This document shows positions 12,148 to 23,038 of a stretch of DNA of 64,000 nt, piece after piece; position 1 is the first letter of the stretch, and each line of letters opens with the position of its first letter. Source of the stretch: Mytilus galloprovincialis (lineage: Eukaryota > Mollusca > Bivalvia > Mytilida > Mytilidae); contig NC_134840.1 of the NCBI RefSeq assembly GCF_965363235.1, forward strand, positions 60,134,793-60,198,792, read 5' to 3'. Both the position numbers and the translations under genes were made by a program. Under the pieces are notes generated by a model, which ran no database searches, was not told where the DNA came from, and saw nothing but the letters and a program-made list of their open reading frames with translations.

Positions 12148-13812
12148 TTACTCAACATTGTAAAGAGCAACACTTCCATCTTCATTACACAACAGTAATC
12201 TTTTGTTGTCTTTGTTATAATGAAGAAATGTTGGCCTATTTAGACCATCGGTTTCGGAAAGTAGTGTTTTACTTGATTTTCCATCATTTTGTATTACAAT
12301 CAGCGAATTCGACTCTGCATCCGCAACTAATACATTTTGATAATCATCCACAGTAATGCCGCCCAGAGAGACTAAAAAATTCTCTTTATGTACCCATATT
12401 TCTTCACCTGCCATGGAGATACATTGTACAGTATGATCTCTGTTATAATAAATTCTATCCACGGTTGTTTCTAAATAGAACCGGCAGTCAGTTGTTAATG
12501 TTATAAGTACGTTTCCTGCGATATCTAATATCACAATTTCATCATCAATGATAATAAAAAGTTTGTTAGCCTGGTATGATATCCCGTAACAGTCTTTATC
12601 AAATTTAATTTTCCTCTCTACAATATGGTTCTTTGTGTTCAAAATCTGTATGTACTTCCTGTGCCCATAAGTAACAGCAATACGATCATTGTCTATGACT
12701 GTCAAATCAAACGGGGGTTCCGAGCATGGTATGTTACGAATATGCTGACCGTCTTCATTATATTCCATTAGTACACCCTCTCCCTTATAATCAGCAATCA
12801 TCAAATTACCATTTTGTAACATAGTACATCCACTTAGCCAAATCTCTTCGTCTTCTTTTTGTTTCACTTTAAATCTCTTTTTCAACTTAACCTGGATGCT
12901 ATCAATACTTTTCATTTCTGGCACCGAAAGTTGTATATCAGCTTGATCTACTTTCCCTGCATTGAACGGTAAAGTAATGGAGATCTTCTCAACGGATATT
13001 TTTCCGAGCTGATCCACCATAGTCATTAATGACACGATAGAAGATTGTAACTCCAAGTGTATTTCATAGTTGAACAAAGACTTAATTTCTTCTTTGATAG
13101 TTTCCACTTCCTTGAAGACAGCTTCGTTGATCTGGCGCGTTCTAAGGAAAAGTTGAATGTCTGATGCAAGTGATTTCAATTGCGATGTTTGCTCCTTGAG
13201 ACAATTTAAATCTCGTTCTGATTTTTTTAAACGGTTCAAAAGTTTGGTCGCTTCAGAACTACAATTTCCCCATTTTGTGTTTAATTCAAGAAGTAGTTTT
13301 TGTTCTAAGTCGTCAATTTTTTTCATTATTCTTGCTCGTGTATTGTTTATTGTATCTTTGATGTTTTGCCTTTGACAATCAATATTTTTCAATGCTTCAG
13401 CACGATCGGTTATGATATGGTGAACATTTAGTAATGCTCTGGTTAAAGTGTCCTCTAAATCGGCCAGTGCAGTTGAATTTCTGGTATTTACAGCAGCTTT
13501 TCTTAAAGGAATGACGTCAGTGCATGTCTGATGATGAGATGGAATGCAACCTACACAAACTGCAACATCATGTGTTTTACAGTACAGTTCGAGACGCTTC
13601 TCATGGTCTTTACAAGTTAGACTACTAGAAATATCTTTAATTTGTCGATTGTCTTCGATGGATTTAAGTTTGTGATTCCGTGATGTTCTGATAGAATTAT
13701 GAACCTTCTCACAATCTGTACATAATCCCTCTGTGCAGACAGTACACCATTTCTCGGCATTTTTATTATTGTTCGCATTACCACAAGGACCACAAAGTAT
13801 CAAATCAGACAT
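12148..13812 (-). CDS. TRIM-like B-box / coiled-coil / NHL-type beta-propeller protein (no RING), copy 2
   Basis: This is a complete 554-residue frame, collinear with the gene at 5286-6959. Residues 7-47 form B-box 1, 67-98 form B-box 2 (C78 followed by H81, then an Asp), about 105-260 is coiled coil, and the C-terminal half is a propeller with the shared 'LSGCT-LLxNGNLxIAD' blade. On the minus strand the acceptor TTTTACAG ends immediately before the ATG, which supports both the start and a 5'-UTR intron. The 3' flank (11780-12140) still resembles that of copy 1 (4880-5280), including 'aatgtgtacacacat', so the duplication included flanking DNA. The propellers differ more than the B-boxes, so this is not a very recent copy. 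Ubiquitin ligase activity is not supported without a RING. Confidence 0.9.
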   Translation of the reverse strand: MSDLILCGPCGNANNNKNAEKWCTVCTEGLCTDCEKVHNSIRTSRNHKLKSIEDNRQIKDISSSLTCKDHEKRLELYCKTHDVAVCVGCIPSHHQTCTDVIPLRKAAVNTRNSTALADLEDTLTRALLNVHHIITDRAEALKNIDCQRQNIKDTINNTRARIMKKIDDLEQKLLLELNTKWGNCSSEATKLLNRLKKSERDLNCLKEQTSQLKSLASDIQLFLRTRQINEAVFKEVETIKEEIKSLFNYEIHLELQSSIVSLMTMVDQLGKISVEKISITLPFNAGKVDQADIQLSVPEMKSIDSIQVKLKKRFKVKQKEDEEIWLSGCTMLQNGNLMIADYKGEGVLMEYNEDGQHIRNIPCSEPPFDLTVIDNDRIAVTYGHRKYIQILNTKNHIVERKIKFDKDCYGISYQANKLFIIIDDEIVILDIAGNVLITLTTDCRFYLETTVDRIYYNRDHTVQCISMAGEEIWVHKENFLVSLGGITVDDYQNVLVADAESNSLIVIQNDGKSSKTLLSETDGLNRPTFLHYNKDNKRLLLCNEDGSVALYNVE

Positions 13813-13869
13813 CTGTAAAAGTATAGTTTTGCTATATGTATTATTACCAATATAAAAAAGTATATATCA

Positions 13870-14865
13870 GAGGTATGAAATCAACAGTTTTTACTACTTC
13901 ATCAGGAAATTGAACGAATTGTCTGTCTATGAAAAAAATTAAGAATTATCTGGGGTATCAAACAGAAAAACATAGAGGTGGTATTCGATGTTTAAAGACT
14001 ACGAGTTTACTTCTTGTAATTTTTATTGAAATGTCAAGTTACTTGACATTAAAGATTAAACCACAGACCATGTCGTAACAATTGATAGAATTTAATGAAC
14101 CGTACATAACTGTGTCCTGAAAATACATGAAAGATTTGTTACTGGAAGTTAAGCAAACAAAATTCAGTCAATCCTCAACTTGATTTTGTCATATAACTTC
14201 AAGTAAACAGAAATCAATCAGTTTTAATCCAGATAAACATATTTTGTCGGATTTACTTCCAAACTCGATTCCTTACATTGAACATTTCAATTTCAACAGG
14301 ACATTATTGAAAACATGAAAAAAATGTTTATCAGCAGGGCATCAATTGCAAATTGCTTGTTGATGTTAATGTTTTATTTCGTTTGTTTTTTCTTTACACT
14401 TTTATTTGAACCAAATATTTAAAAAACAAAATATGTTGTTGTTTTACAAATATGAAGTAACTAGCTAATCATACTATGAAATTCCCGCGAAATTAGGCGA
14501 AAATTACATGCATAAATATCAAAAAGGTGTTTGTCTCAAATAGCATTTGCTCTACTAGTAGCATACTCTTTGCTGTGTAAAAATACAAATTAATAATTTA
14601 CCTTTGATATCGTCTCCGAGTGACACTATCTACGTCAGTTGTAAGTCTCGTGATCTGACAAAAATGTTACTTGGGTACATCTTCATTTACTGATAATGGC
14701 ATGATATACGATTAACAAACTGATAAATGCATAATATTTTAGGAGTAGATTGGAACACACCCGCGGGTCCTTGACTGAATAAAAGTATCTAATAAAGTCA
14801 TGTTGATAAAACTACTTTTAATAATAGGAAACAATGTGACAAATTTTATATCCTGTAGTGTTTGT
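13870..14865. other. Unassigned intergenic DNA upstream of TRIM-like copy 2
   Basis: Should contain the promoter and a non-coding first exon of the gene at 12148-13812, judging from the acceptor at its ATG, but I cannot place either. No other gene or repeat boundary is recognised. Confidence 0.35.
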
Positions 14866-14869
14866 CGTT

Positions 14870-15040
14870 GTTGTTCTGCAGTTTGCATGTTGTGTCGAAT
14901 TTTATACTATTTGTTTGTGTGTTTCCCTGTGATTAATGTTTTTGCGTGTTTTTCCCACGGTTTTAGTTTGTAACCCAGATTTGTTTTCTCTCAATCGATT
15001 TATGACCTTTGAACACCGGTATACCTCTGTTGCCTTCATA
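14870..15040 (-). repeat. Dispersed repeat family D (reverse)
   Basis: Reverse copy with the 'tttatgacctttgaacaccg' tail and the reversed 'aaccgtgggaaa' core. It gives rise to a spurious 77-residue frame. Confidence 0.6.
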
Positions 15041-15109
15041 TACCCAATGCCAGCTAACAAATTGGACCTCGTTATTTCAGTATAACAGATAGTACAAACA
15101 TTAACTTGT

Positions 15110-15440
15110 AAACTATGTAAAAGTTTCAAAGTCAATAAACTATGAAGAGTGGGTGGGGCTATATAATCTTCATGGAAAGAATTGTTGCAAATGACAATAA
15201 ATTTGCATTCAAAATATCACTGACTTCACATTAGCAGTTCTTCTAATACATGTAAAATAAGCAAAAGTTGCAAAGTCAATAGATCATGACTAAGGGGGCG
15301 GAGCCAAATAATCTCCATGGCAATGAGATGTTCCAATGCATACCAACTATCATTGACCTACCACTTGTGGTTCCCCATAAACTGACCTAATCACAAACTA
15401 ATACATGTAGGATCATAAAAAACGTAGGCGAAAAAAAAAA
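15110..15440. repeat. Two diverged tandem units, about 165 bp each
   Basis: Unit 1 begins near 'caaagtcaataaactatgaa' and unit 2 near 'caaagtcaatagatcatgac' (about 15273). Each is followed by 'gggcggagcc'-like and 'tctccatgg'-like words. Probably part of a dispersed repeat. Confidence 0.45.
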
Positions 15441-15599
15441 CCAGTCAAAATAGGTGCGATTTGGGTACCCTCACGTTAGCTCTAACAACAATGATACTTT
15501 AACATCCAAAAAATGAAATTCAAATCTTAACAATAAGAAAATCATGCGTCCAAGACGCTGTTCTCGATTTATATTCATTACATTCGCTCAGAACTCAAT

Positions 15600-15815
15600 A
15601 TTTGAATACCAAGAATGCATAATTAGTTGTCGAAGGTACCAGGATTATAATTTATTACACCTAACCGCGGCGAGTTTCGTCTACATAAGACTCATCAGTG
15701 ACGCTCAGATAAAAACAGTTATAAAGCCAAACGAGTACAAAGTTTAAGAGCATTGAGGACCCAAAATTCCCAAAAAAGTTGTGCCAAATACGTCTAAGGA
15801 AATCTATAAAATAAG
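15600..15815 (-). repeat. Dispersed repeat family G (reverse)
   Basis: Contains 'cataagactcatcagtgacg' and 'gagcattgaggaccc', the reverse of the block at 851-1215. Confidence 0.65.
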
Positions 15816-16079
15816 AACGGAAACAGATAAAGATCTGTACAAATAGAACAATCGAATAGCCAAATCCAAGGTATATTTTGTCTGAGAGAGTAAATACCTT
15901 AGTTTCTTTATAACTCATAAATTTATAAACGTATATTTGAGAAAGGTTTGTTATATATAAATCAACAGTGCTGTACTGACGATTGAGCTGATAATACCCT
16001 CCGACACTGATAATCCACCAGCAGCGGTACCGATAGAGTAACATAATACTGTAAAATAATGAAAATAACCCTCTTTTAA

Positions 16080-16455
16080 TTACATTAAAATCTGAAGCGC
16101 TTTTCAGGATTTAACCTTAGTCAGGAACCCTCTATACCAAATATTTGAAAGTCAATACGTAAAAGAATGCTCTCCATGTCCCCCCTTTTTAAATGAGTCC
16201 ATGTTAAACAGTTGCAATTCTAACAAAATGTAAAATCACCAAAATACTGACCACCATGGAAATTCAAAACGGAAAGTCCCTAATCAAATGGCAAAATCAA
16301 ATGATATCACATCAAACGAATGGATGACAACTGTCATATTCCTGACTAGGTACAGGCATTTTCAAATGTAGAAAATGGTGGATTAAACATGGTTTTATAG
16401 CGCTATACCTCTCACTTGTACGACAGTCGCATTAAATTCCATTATATTGACATCG
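16080..16455 (-). repeat. Dispersed repeat, reverse and longer copy of 10680-10800
   Basis: 'cctctcacttgtacgacagt', 'tacaggcattttcaaatg' and 'cggaaagtccctaatcaaat' are diagnostic of a repeat I recall as frequent in mussels. Confidence 0.6.
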
Positions 16456-17189
16456 ATGCGTGAACACAAATTGTTGTACTGATATTTGGCGTCGGCCGAT
16501 CAACAATAATTTTTGCGTTTCGGATATATCACGTTTTGCCCATACATAGCTACGATTTAAACAAAAAAACTCAAAATATATTTTCCTTTGATTCAAAGAT
16601 TTATAAAATCTGAATTTAATAACTGCTAGTATTTCGATTATAGCATCCGATTTTGCTCAATAAGTTAAAAAATATTCCTGGTGCATTATTAGCTAGTTAT
16701 TCAGTAACTTAACCTCATTTGAATCCATATCCATGCGTCCATAAATGTTATCCATAATTTGAGATGGGTAACACATATGTTAAGAAAATATTTATTAACA
16801 AATATACAAATCATAAAGATAAATAATAAAATTTTTGTATGTTTGTATGATATCAAAATAAATCAACAAACTGTGAAATAAGTAAAAAATGTCCAAACAT
16901 ATTAAGAACCAAAACAGCTCTACCTTAGATATTTTCCCGAAAGAGTGGTTATACTTTGCCTTGCAATTTAATTGCTTTGTAATAAACAACCGTAAATATG
17001 TTCTACTCTGTCTTAACTGTCTGCAGATAAACATAGTACTTATCGTACAATTTCATCGTCTTAACCGAACAACAATAAAAGCACCGACAATAAATTACCT
17101 CAATAAACTCACATTATAAGATAAGATAAGATCAGATAAGATTCATTATATGTTGAACACCAAACAAATGATGCGGGTGAAGAAACAAA

Positions 17190-19505
17190 AAGAACATTTT
17201 ATGAGAAACTTCAAAGTATTACTTGCAAAACACCACGACATGACATCTTATTGTCTTATGTGACATGAATGCTAAAGTAGGAAATGACAACTTAGATGGA
17301 GAAAAAGTAATTATCAAACATTGACTTGACACTATAACCGAAAATGGAGAACTACTTGTTGATTGTTGTGCAGATAATGACCTTGTTATTGGAGGTACAC
17401 TTTTTGCACACAAAACATCCATATTATATTATTTGGAACTCCACAAATGTTAGTGATAAAAACAAAAATAGAGCATAAACGGACAATGGAAAAACTCACT
17501 TTGTAACATAAGAGCTATGTGAGGAGAAGACTGTGGTAGTGACCATCACGTGATCAGTGGTAAAATGTGGCTGAAGCTAAGAAAAGCAGTAAAGAATAGA
17601 TCCAACAAAAGGGAAATATTCGATACAGTCAATAAGATTAACGGTACCAATGTTCACGCATCAGATGATTATCTCTTCAGTGATGCTCGCGGACTAAACA
17701 GATGAAAATCAAAAGCTTATTAAAAGATAAGGAGCTATTATCCAAAAAGGTACAAAAAGTATAGCCAAAGCCAGGCAAGAAATCAGAGCTTTGTATGAGG
17801 GAGATACATTCCTTAATTTAAAATAATTTCTCACATACTGAAACAGCCTAAAATTCGGAAGAAATTTTAAATCGAATTCAAAATAGGATTTTAAGTGTTA
17901 GAAATCCTACAAAACAATGAGCCAAGCGTTGTAGAAAGCTTAGAACAGGGCTGGAGTAAGATCGAAACAGTGTTTAAAGAAACATCAAGAAACACTCTAG
18001 GACTCAGAAAACGTGAAAGAAAGAAATGGATAAGTGATAACACCTGGATGAGCAGAGAAAAGACATAAAGACAAAACTAAATAGGACAAAATCAGAACGA
18101 ATTCAAACTTCTCTACGAAAAGAATATTATTTAGTCAAAGACAAAAAAGTAAAACGTACAACCAAATCAGATAAAGCAATATACCTAGAGTCACTTGCAA
18201 AAGTAGACAGCAGCTTTTAAAAGAGAAATTAGGACTGTCCATATAATCACAAAATAATTAAGTGGTAAACACACAAGCTCCAGTGTTCCATGCAAGTCCA
18301 AGTATGGTAAAGTGTTAGCCTCAGAAAGTCATCAACTGAAAAGCTGGACTGAAAACTTCAAAGAAGCATCACTTGGACACTGAACACCAGGGAGATGTTA
18401 CTAGACATAGTTTTGCTGTTCTTTGGTCGGGTTGTTGTGTATTTGACACATTCCCATTTCCATTCATGCATTAATAGCTGAAATTCCTAAAGTAGACATA
18501 GAAACTAGCACGACCATGTTTCATGGGCTGTTAAGACATATCTGGCAAATGGTCTCATAATAAAACTACTCAAATAAGGAGATCGAAGTGACTGCAACAA
18601 CTGGCGTAGAATAACTTTGCTGTCAGTGCCTACTTTTAAACAGAATAGATGATGATTTAGGTGAAATTCGGAGAAAATAGCAGGCAGAATTTAGATCAGG
18701 TAGAGGATGTACCGACCATATTTTTACCATCTGAAATATAATAGAGTATAGATTGGCAAAACAAACTAGTCCTTAATCTCATCGAATGTCGTAGGCCTTA
18801 GCAGTAATATAAAAAGTTGCCTATGGTCAATCCTTAGAGCATATGGTGCAATTAAAATGATCATCTTATTATATATAAGCTTTCTACAACAACTATGAAT
18901 GCTGTGTATTACATAATGGTCAACAGTCAGAATTAGTTATTGTTGCAAGTAACATATAGGGTATGACAAGCGTGTATAATATCTCAGATATTATTCAGCA
19001 CAGCAATTGATTGGTGTATAAGAACAACATTAGGAAATGAAGTCACAGGCATCATATGGACCATGAATTCCTTTGCTGGTGATATCTGCCTTCTTTCCAG
19101 CATCTGGACCAACTTGTTAAACAAAGCCAACAGACTGAATGAAACAGCACAAAGTATAGGCCTGACTATACTCATGAACATCAACAGTAACATAATACAA
19201 CCAGTGTACTTAGGGAAATAACATCATAGAAGAGGTGAGGACTTTACATAACTTGGAAGCATGCTTAGTAACACCATATGAACAGCAAAGATATTAGAGC
19301 CAGAATTTTCAAAGACAGATATGTGTTCTGCCAATTACAGTCCATATGGATGATCAGAATATACACCAGCAATGTGAAGTCAGTCCCTCTATATGGGGCA
19401 GAATGCTGGAGAATTATCCAATCAGACATGAAAAGGCTTTCCTCATTCCATAACATCAGCAAGATATTCTGGCCCAGTACGATAACCGACTAAATAAACT
19501 CATCC
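17190..19505 (+). pseudogene. Decayed non-LTR LINE (RTE/CFDP2-like): endonuclease to reverse-transcriptase region
   Basis: Fragments in several frames read in LINE order. Near 17260 there is an apurinic-endonuclease piece ('DMNAKVGNDN', then 'ENGELLVDCCADNDLVIGGT'). Near 18580 there is an RT piece ('GDRSDCNNWR-ITLLSVPTF', then 'AEFRSGRGCTDHIF'). Near 19010 the catalytic block reads 'FAGDICLLSS' where FADD is expected. Near 19375 comes 'VPLYGAECWRI'. Many stops and frameshifts make it inactive. The order and wording match elements usually annotated as craniofacial development protein 2-like, which belong to the RTE/BovB type. A family C fragment interrupts it at about 18410-18470. Confidence 0.75.
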
Positions 19506-19509
19506 TAGA

Positions 19510-19735
19510 TACCCTGATGATTGAAATTTTATATTTACGCCAGAAGCGCGAAAAGACTCATCAGTGACGCTCGAATAAAAAAATGTTAGAAAGGCCAAAT
19601 AAAATACGAAGTTGAATAGCATTGAGGACCAAATATTCCTAAAAGTTTTGCCAAATACAGCTAAGGTAATCTATTCCTGAGATAGAAAAAGCCTTAGTAT
19701 TTTAAAAATTCAAAGTTTTGTTAACAGTTAATACC
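19510..19735 (-). repeat. Family G repeat inserted in the LINE
   Basis: 'actcatcagtgacgctcg' and 'gcattgaggacc' identify family G in reverse. LINE-like sequence precedes it and resumes after it, so this is an insertion into the older LINE. Confidence 0.6.
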
Positions 19736-20012
19736 TGGATCACAAAATCAGTCAATGTTGTATTGAGTCTGAGATTAAAAGGAAGACATGACGTTGGATT
19801 GGTCTTGTATTGCGGAATTGAAATGAGGATATCACAAAGATTGCTTTGCAATGGACACATGATGAAAGACGAAAAAGAGGGAAGCCAAAATAGACTTGGC
19901 GTAGATGAGAGACCGTAGGAAATCTGGAAGATTGAGAAGAAGCCAAAAGACAGGCAAATATGGTGGCCTTTTATGCTGCTGTGAGAAGCACGAAGAGGAG
20001 GAGTGAATGATG
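19736..20012 (+). pseudogene. 3' end of the decayed LINE after the insertion
   Basis: The frame near 19770-19915 ('RHDVGLVLYCG', later 'KEGSQNRLGVDERP') aligns in order with the LINE carboxyl tail ('WIGHxLR' followed by 'KRGRPKxTWRR' in the family) and ends in a lysine/arginine-rich tail near 20000. It is not a separate gene. Confidence 0.6.
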
Positions 20013-20061
20013 ATGTAGAACGATCTTGTTTACGATCATGTACTGTTTCCCTGCCATTATA

Positions 20062-20345
20062 AACTCAGAGGTTGTCGGTTGTTGCTGTATATCCAGGCGC
20101 GGATCCAGCCGTTTTAAAAAGGGGGGTTCCCAACCCAGAGTAAAGGGGCGTTCCAACTATATGCTCCCATTCAAATGCATTGATCGGCCAAAAAAAAGGG
20201 GGGGTTCCAACCCCCGGACCCCCCCCCCCTGGATCCGCCACTGATATCATATTTGTGTACACAAGTACATAAATCAGGCCGTTATTATCTATGTTAGTTG
20301 GTCTCTAATAGAGAGTTGTCTCATTGGTAATCAAATCACATCTTC
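20062..20345 (+). repeat. Family A copy interrupted by a 150-bp element
   Basis: The left part ends 'gttgctgtatatc' at 20093 and the right part resumes 'atatcatatttgtg' at 20244. The intact copy at 10830 reads 'gttgctgtatatcatgtttg', so this is a filled site. Confidence 0.7.
20094..20243. mobile_element. 150-bp MITE with GGATCC-containing TIRs and 5-bp TSD
   Basis: It begins CAGGCGCGGATCCAG and ends CTGGATCCGCCACTG, an imperfect inverted pair. The flanks are ATATC on both sides (20089-20093 and 20244-20248), confirmed by the unfilled family A copy. The interior has G-rich and C-rich runs with the conserved 'attcaaatgcattgatcg'. Diverged relatives are at 22735-22870 and 31085-31200. Non-coding. 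Confidence 0.75.
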
Positions 20346-20349
20346 TTAT

Positions 20350-21120
20350 TTTTACCTTAATCTTTTTAAATCTCTTATAGTGCTTGAGAAAAAAGCCAAT
20401 TTCTGTAGTTGGACCCCCAAATTCAAAGAAACTGAAGTCATGTTTATTGATGAGTCAGAACATTTCATACAATTTATAAACTAGATACTATTTGGAAATT
20501 TACAAACAGTTTAAATAAAATTAGTTTGCAGACTTGCTTTTTTAAAAGTTATCCCTGACAAATGATGCATTCCATTTTTCTGAAATTTTCAAGGAAGATA
20601 GATCTTATTTCGCATTGTTAAACTTTGAAAGAGACAGATCGTGATTTGCTGATAATTTTTGCAATTTATAAATTGTTTTATTCATCTGCTATAGTTTTCA
20701 AAATTGCAAAAATTTAAAACAAAAATTACATATCAGGGACCATAACTCCAAAACTGGTTGTCTGATTTTTGGAAATATTGAAATAATTTTCAAGATAATA
20801 TCCCATATTACTACAAAATATGATAAATCTCTGATACTCTAATTTAAGCAAAAGCAACTTTGTTTGTTGAATCAATCTCCAATGCAATTTTTAAATTAGA
20901 TACCACAAGGAACATTCACACAAAGTTATGTTAAAATATGTTTTAATAGTGATGCACACCAATTGATGGTAATAACTCATATGGACCTTTGTTGAAGGTG
21001 AGCTACAACAAGTTAAACCTAGCTCCAACTCTGTGCACCTGTTTCAATTTAGGATTGTTGTCCATGATTGTCTATATTAAATCCAAATATATTTTGTTAT
21101 TTTATCTATAGTTGAAGACT
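20350..21120. other. Unassigned, probably old repeat DNA
   Basis: No gene is seen. Phrases such as 'gggaccataactccaaaact' suggest a diverged dispersed repeat. Confidence 0.35.
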
Positions 21121-21129
21121 GAATGAGTG

Positions 21130-21355
21130 TTTTAACACCACTTTTAAGCACCACATATAGGCTATTTCGTTTTTAATGGTGGAGGAAGCCGGAGTGCCCG
21201 GAGAAAACCACGACCTTCGATAGGAAAACTGACAATTCTTGTCAATCAGGATTGGAGTCAAGTGCATCTGCACGAGCGGGGTTCGAACTCACAACCTCAG
21301 TGTTTACTGGCTAGTAATAACAGTAGTATCTACTTAGACCACTCAGCCACCGTTC
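21130..21355 (-). mobile_element. tRNA-derived SINE (MetaSINE-like)
   Basis: On the minus strand box A reads TGGCTGAGTGG (21339-21349) and box B GAGTTCGAACCC (21279-21290), at tRNA-like spacing. After the tRNA-related head comes a body with 'ctccgggcactccggcttcc', which resembles from memory the central Meta domain of metazoan MetaSINEs. The left breakpoint of the serpin duplication falls inside this SINE. Other copies: 29635-29755 (head only), 37805-38030 (diverged), 56388-56500 (plus strand, partial). Confidence 0.65.
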
Positions 21356-22734
21356 AACCTTTGACCACTAGATGTATTTTTGTTATTTGTGTCATAAGTT
21401 TGCTGTCTCATTGACATATACCACACATCCCCATAAATTCATATTATAACACCTTTTCATTCAGATTACATCTTATTAATGATATATTGGCTAAAATGAT
21501 GTAAAATTTTATCAACTCAATGAAAAATAGAGAAAATACTATCTTTTATTTGAACATGGTAATTGCTCTCTTCTAAAACACAACCAAGTGAAAATTTGGA
21601 GAATGTTATATTTTAAACTATCAACACACTTATATTTGTTGCAATGCATTTTTTTTTTAATTGTTCAAAGTGTTTTCATAAACATGATAAATGGTAATAC
21701 ATGCATATTTTTAATAATTCTTAATATTAGTCAAACAAAAGACTTTTCTTATTTTATAGCAGCATAATCATTTAAAAAACCCTATAATTCAGAAATTAGT
21801 ATTATTAGAGCAATGAAACCTTTTTTTTTTGGCTTTTAAAAAATTATTTGATAAGCACAAAATCATTTCTGTTTCCACCTTTTAAAAGTATGGTACACAA
21901 TGTATATGGTTAACGATATATTGGTAATACAATATGTAACCAACATTTTTTAGAGGGTAATAAGTATCACAATTTACAATACTGACTATAATTGCATACT
22001 AGTAGTTACAATAATGTTTAAACCAATAAAAACATATATAACCAAGAAAATTGAATATCTAGTTTTTTGTGTTCTTTGAACTTTCTTTTGTCAATTTTTA
22101 AGAGGAAACATTTCAAATCTATTTCCCAATTTATACCATACTTACATATTGTAGTTCTGGAAATTTTTTCTGACTTATTTCACAGAAATTTGAGCAAGGA
22201 ATTTTATCTAAATCATTAAAAAGAAATAAAAAAAAATTACTACATGTATTAAAAATACCTTTAGAAAAATCTCTTATTGACTCTCACACTGAAAAATAAT
22301 TGTGTATTAAACCTTAAACAAATGTTTTTATCATGAACATGATGAATGAATTAAAAAATGTATTTCAAATTGTGAAATCAACTAGAGTGATTGAGGGCTC
22401 ACACCTCCTCCCCTCTGTCTCTAATTGATCCAAATACTATATTTGTAAAATTGTCTTAGATAACTTATTGATAACAGGATTTCATAACATTTTAAAGGAT
22501 GTCATTACATAATACATCATGTACATATCATTAGTGCTATTAATTTGTGAACAGACTTTGCATTGTTTGTAGGTTTTTAAAATAGATATTATTTTCTCCA
22601 TTAAATTCAAATATACATTAGAAATAAGATGACAGTGTTGTATTTCAATATTTGTTGGCATCAATATAGGAATTGATAGCTTTAATTACTGACATTTTGC
22701 TAATAAAATAGTTTTGCAACAATAAAATCTACAG

Positions 22735-22870
22735 TTGCCGGGTGGATCCAGCCACTTTCAAAACAAGGGGGCAAAGGGGGGGGGGTGGTTCTAGCCCAGG
22801 ATAAAAGGGGGAGAATCCACCCATATATCCCTATTCAAATGCATTGATCGTCTAAAAAAAAGTGGATTGG
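22735..22870. mobile_element. Diverged copy of the 150-bp GGATCC MITE
   Basis: Shares 'gtggatccagccac', the G run and 'attcaaatgcattgatcgtc' with 20094-20243. The duplicated counterpart is at 31085-31200. Confidence 0.6.
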
Positions 22871-23038
22871 TCACTGAGTTGATGCCTACAAAGATTAAAA
22901 TTGAATACAGTAATCTCTTGAAGGTAATATAACTTCACATTTATTTGGGATACAAATTTCAATAATAAATAATTTATCACAGCATGTAAAGAAAGAACGA
23001 AAGAATTGAATTCAAGACAAATAAATCAATCTTGAATT

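Noticed and set aside
15661-16044. 127-residue minus-strand frame
   Set aside because: Part is the reversed family G repeat and the rest lacks any recognisable domain.
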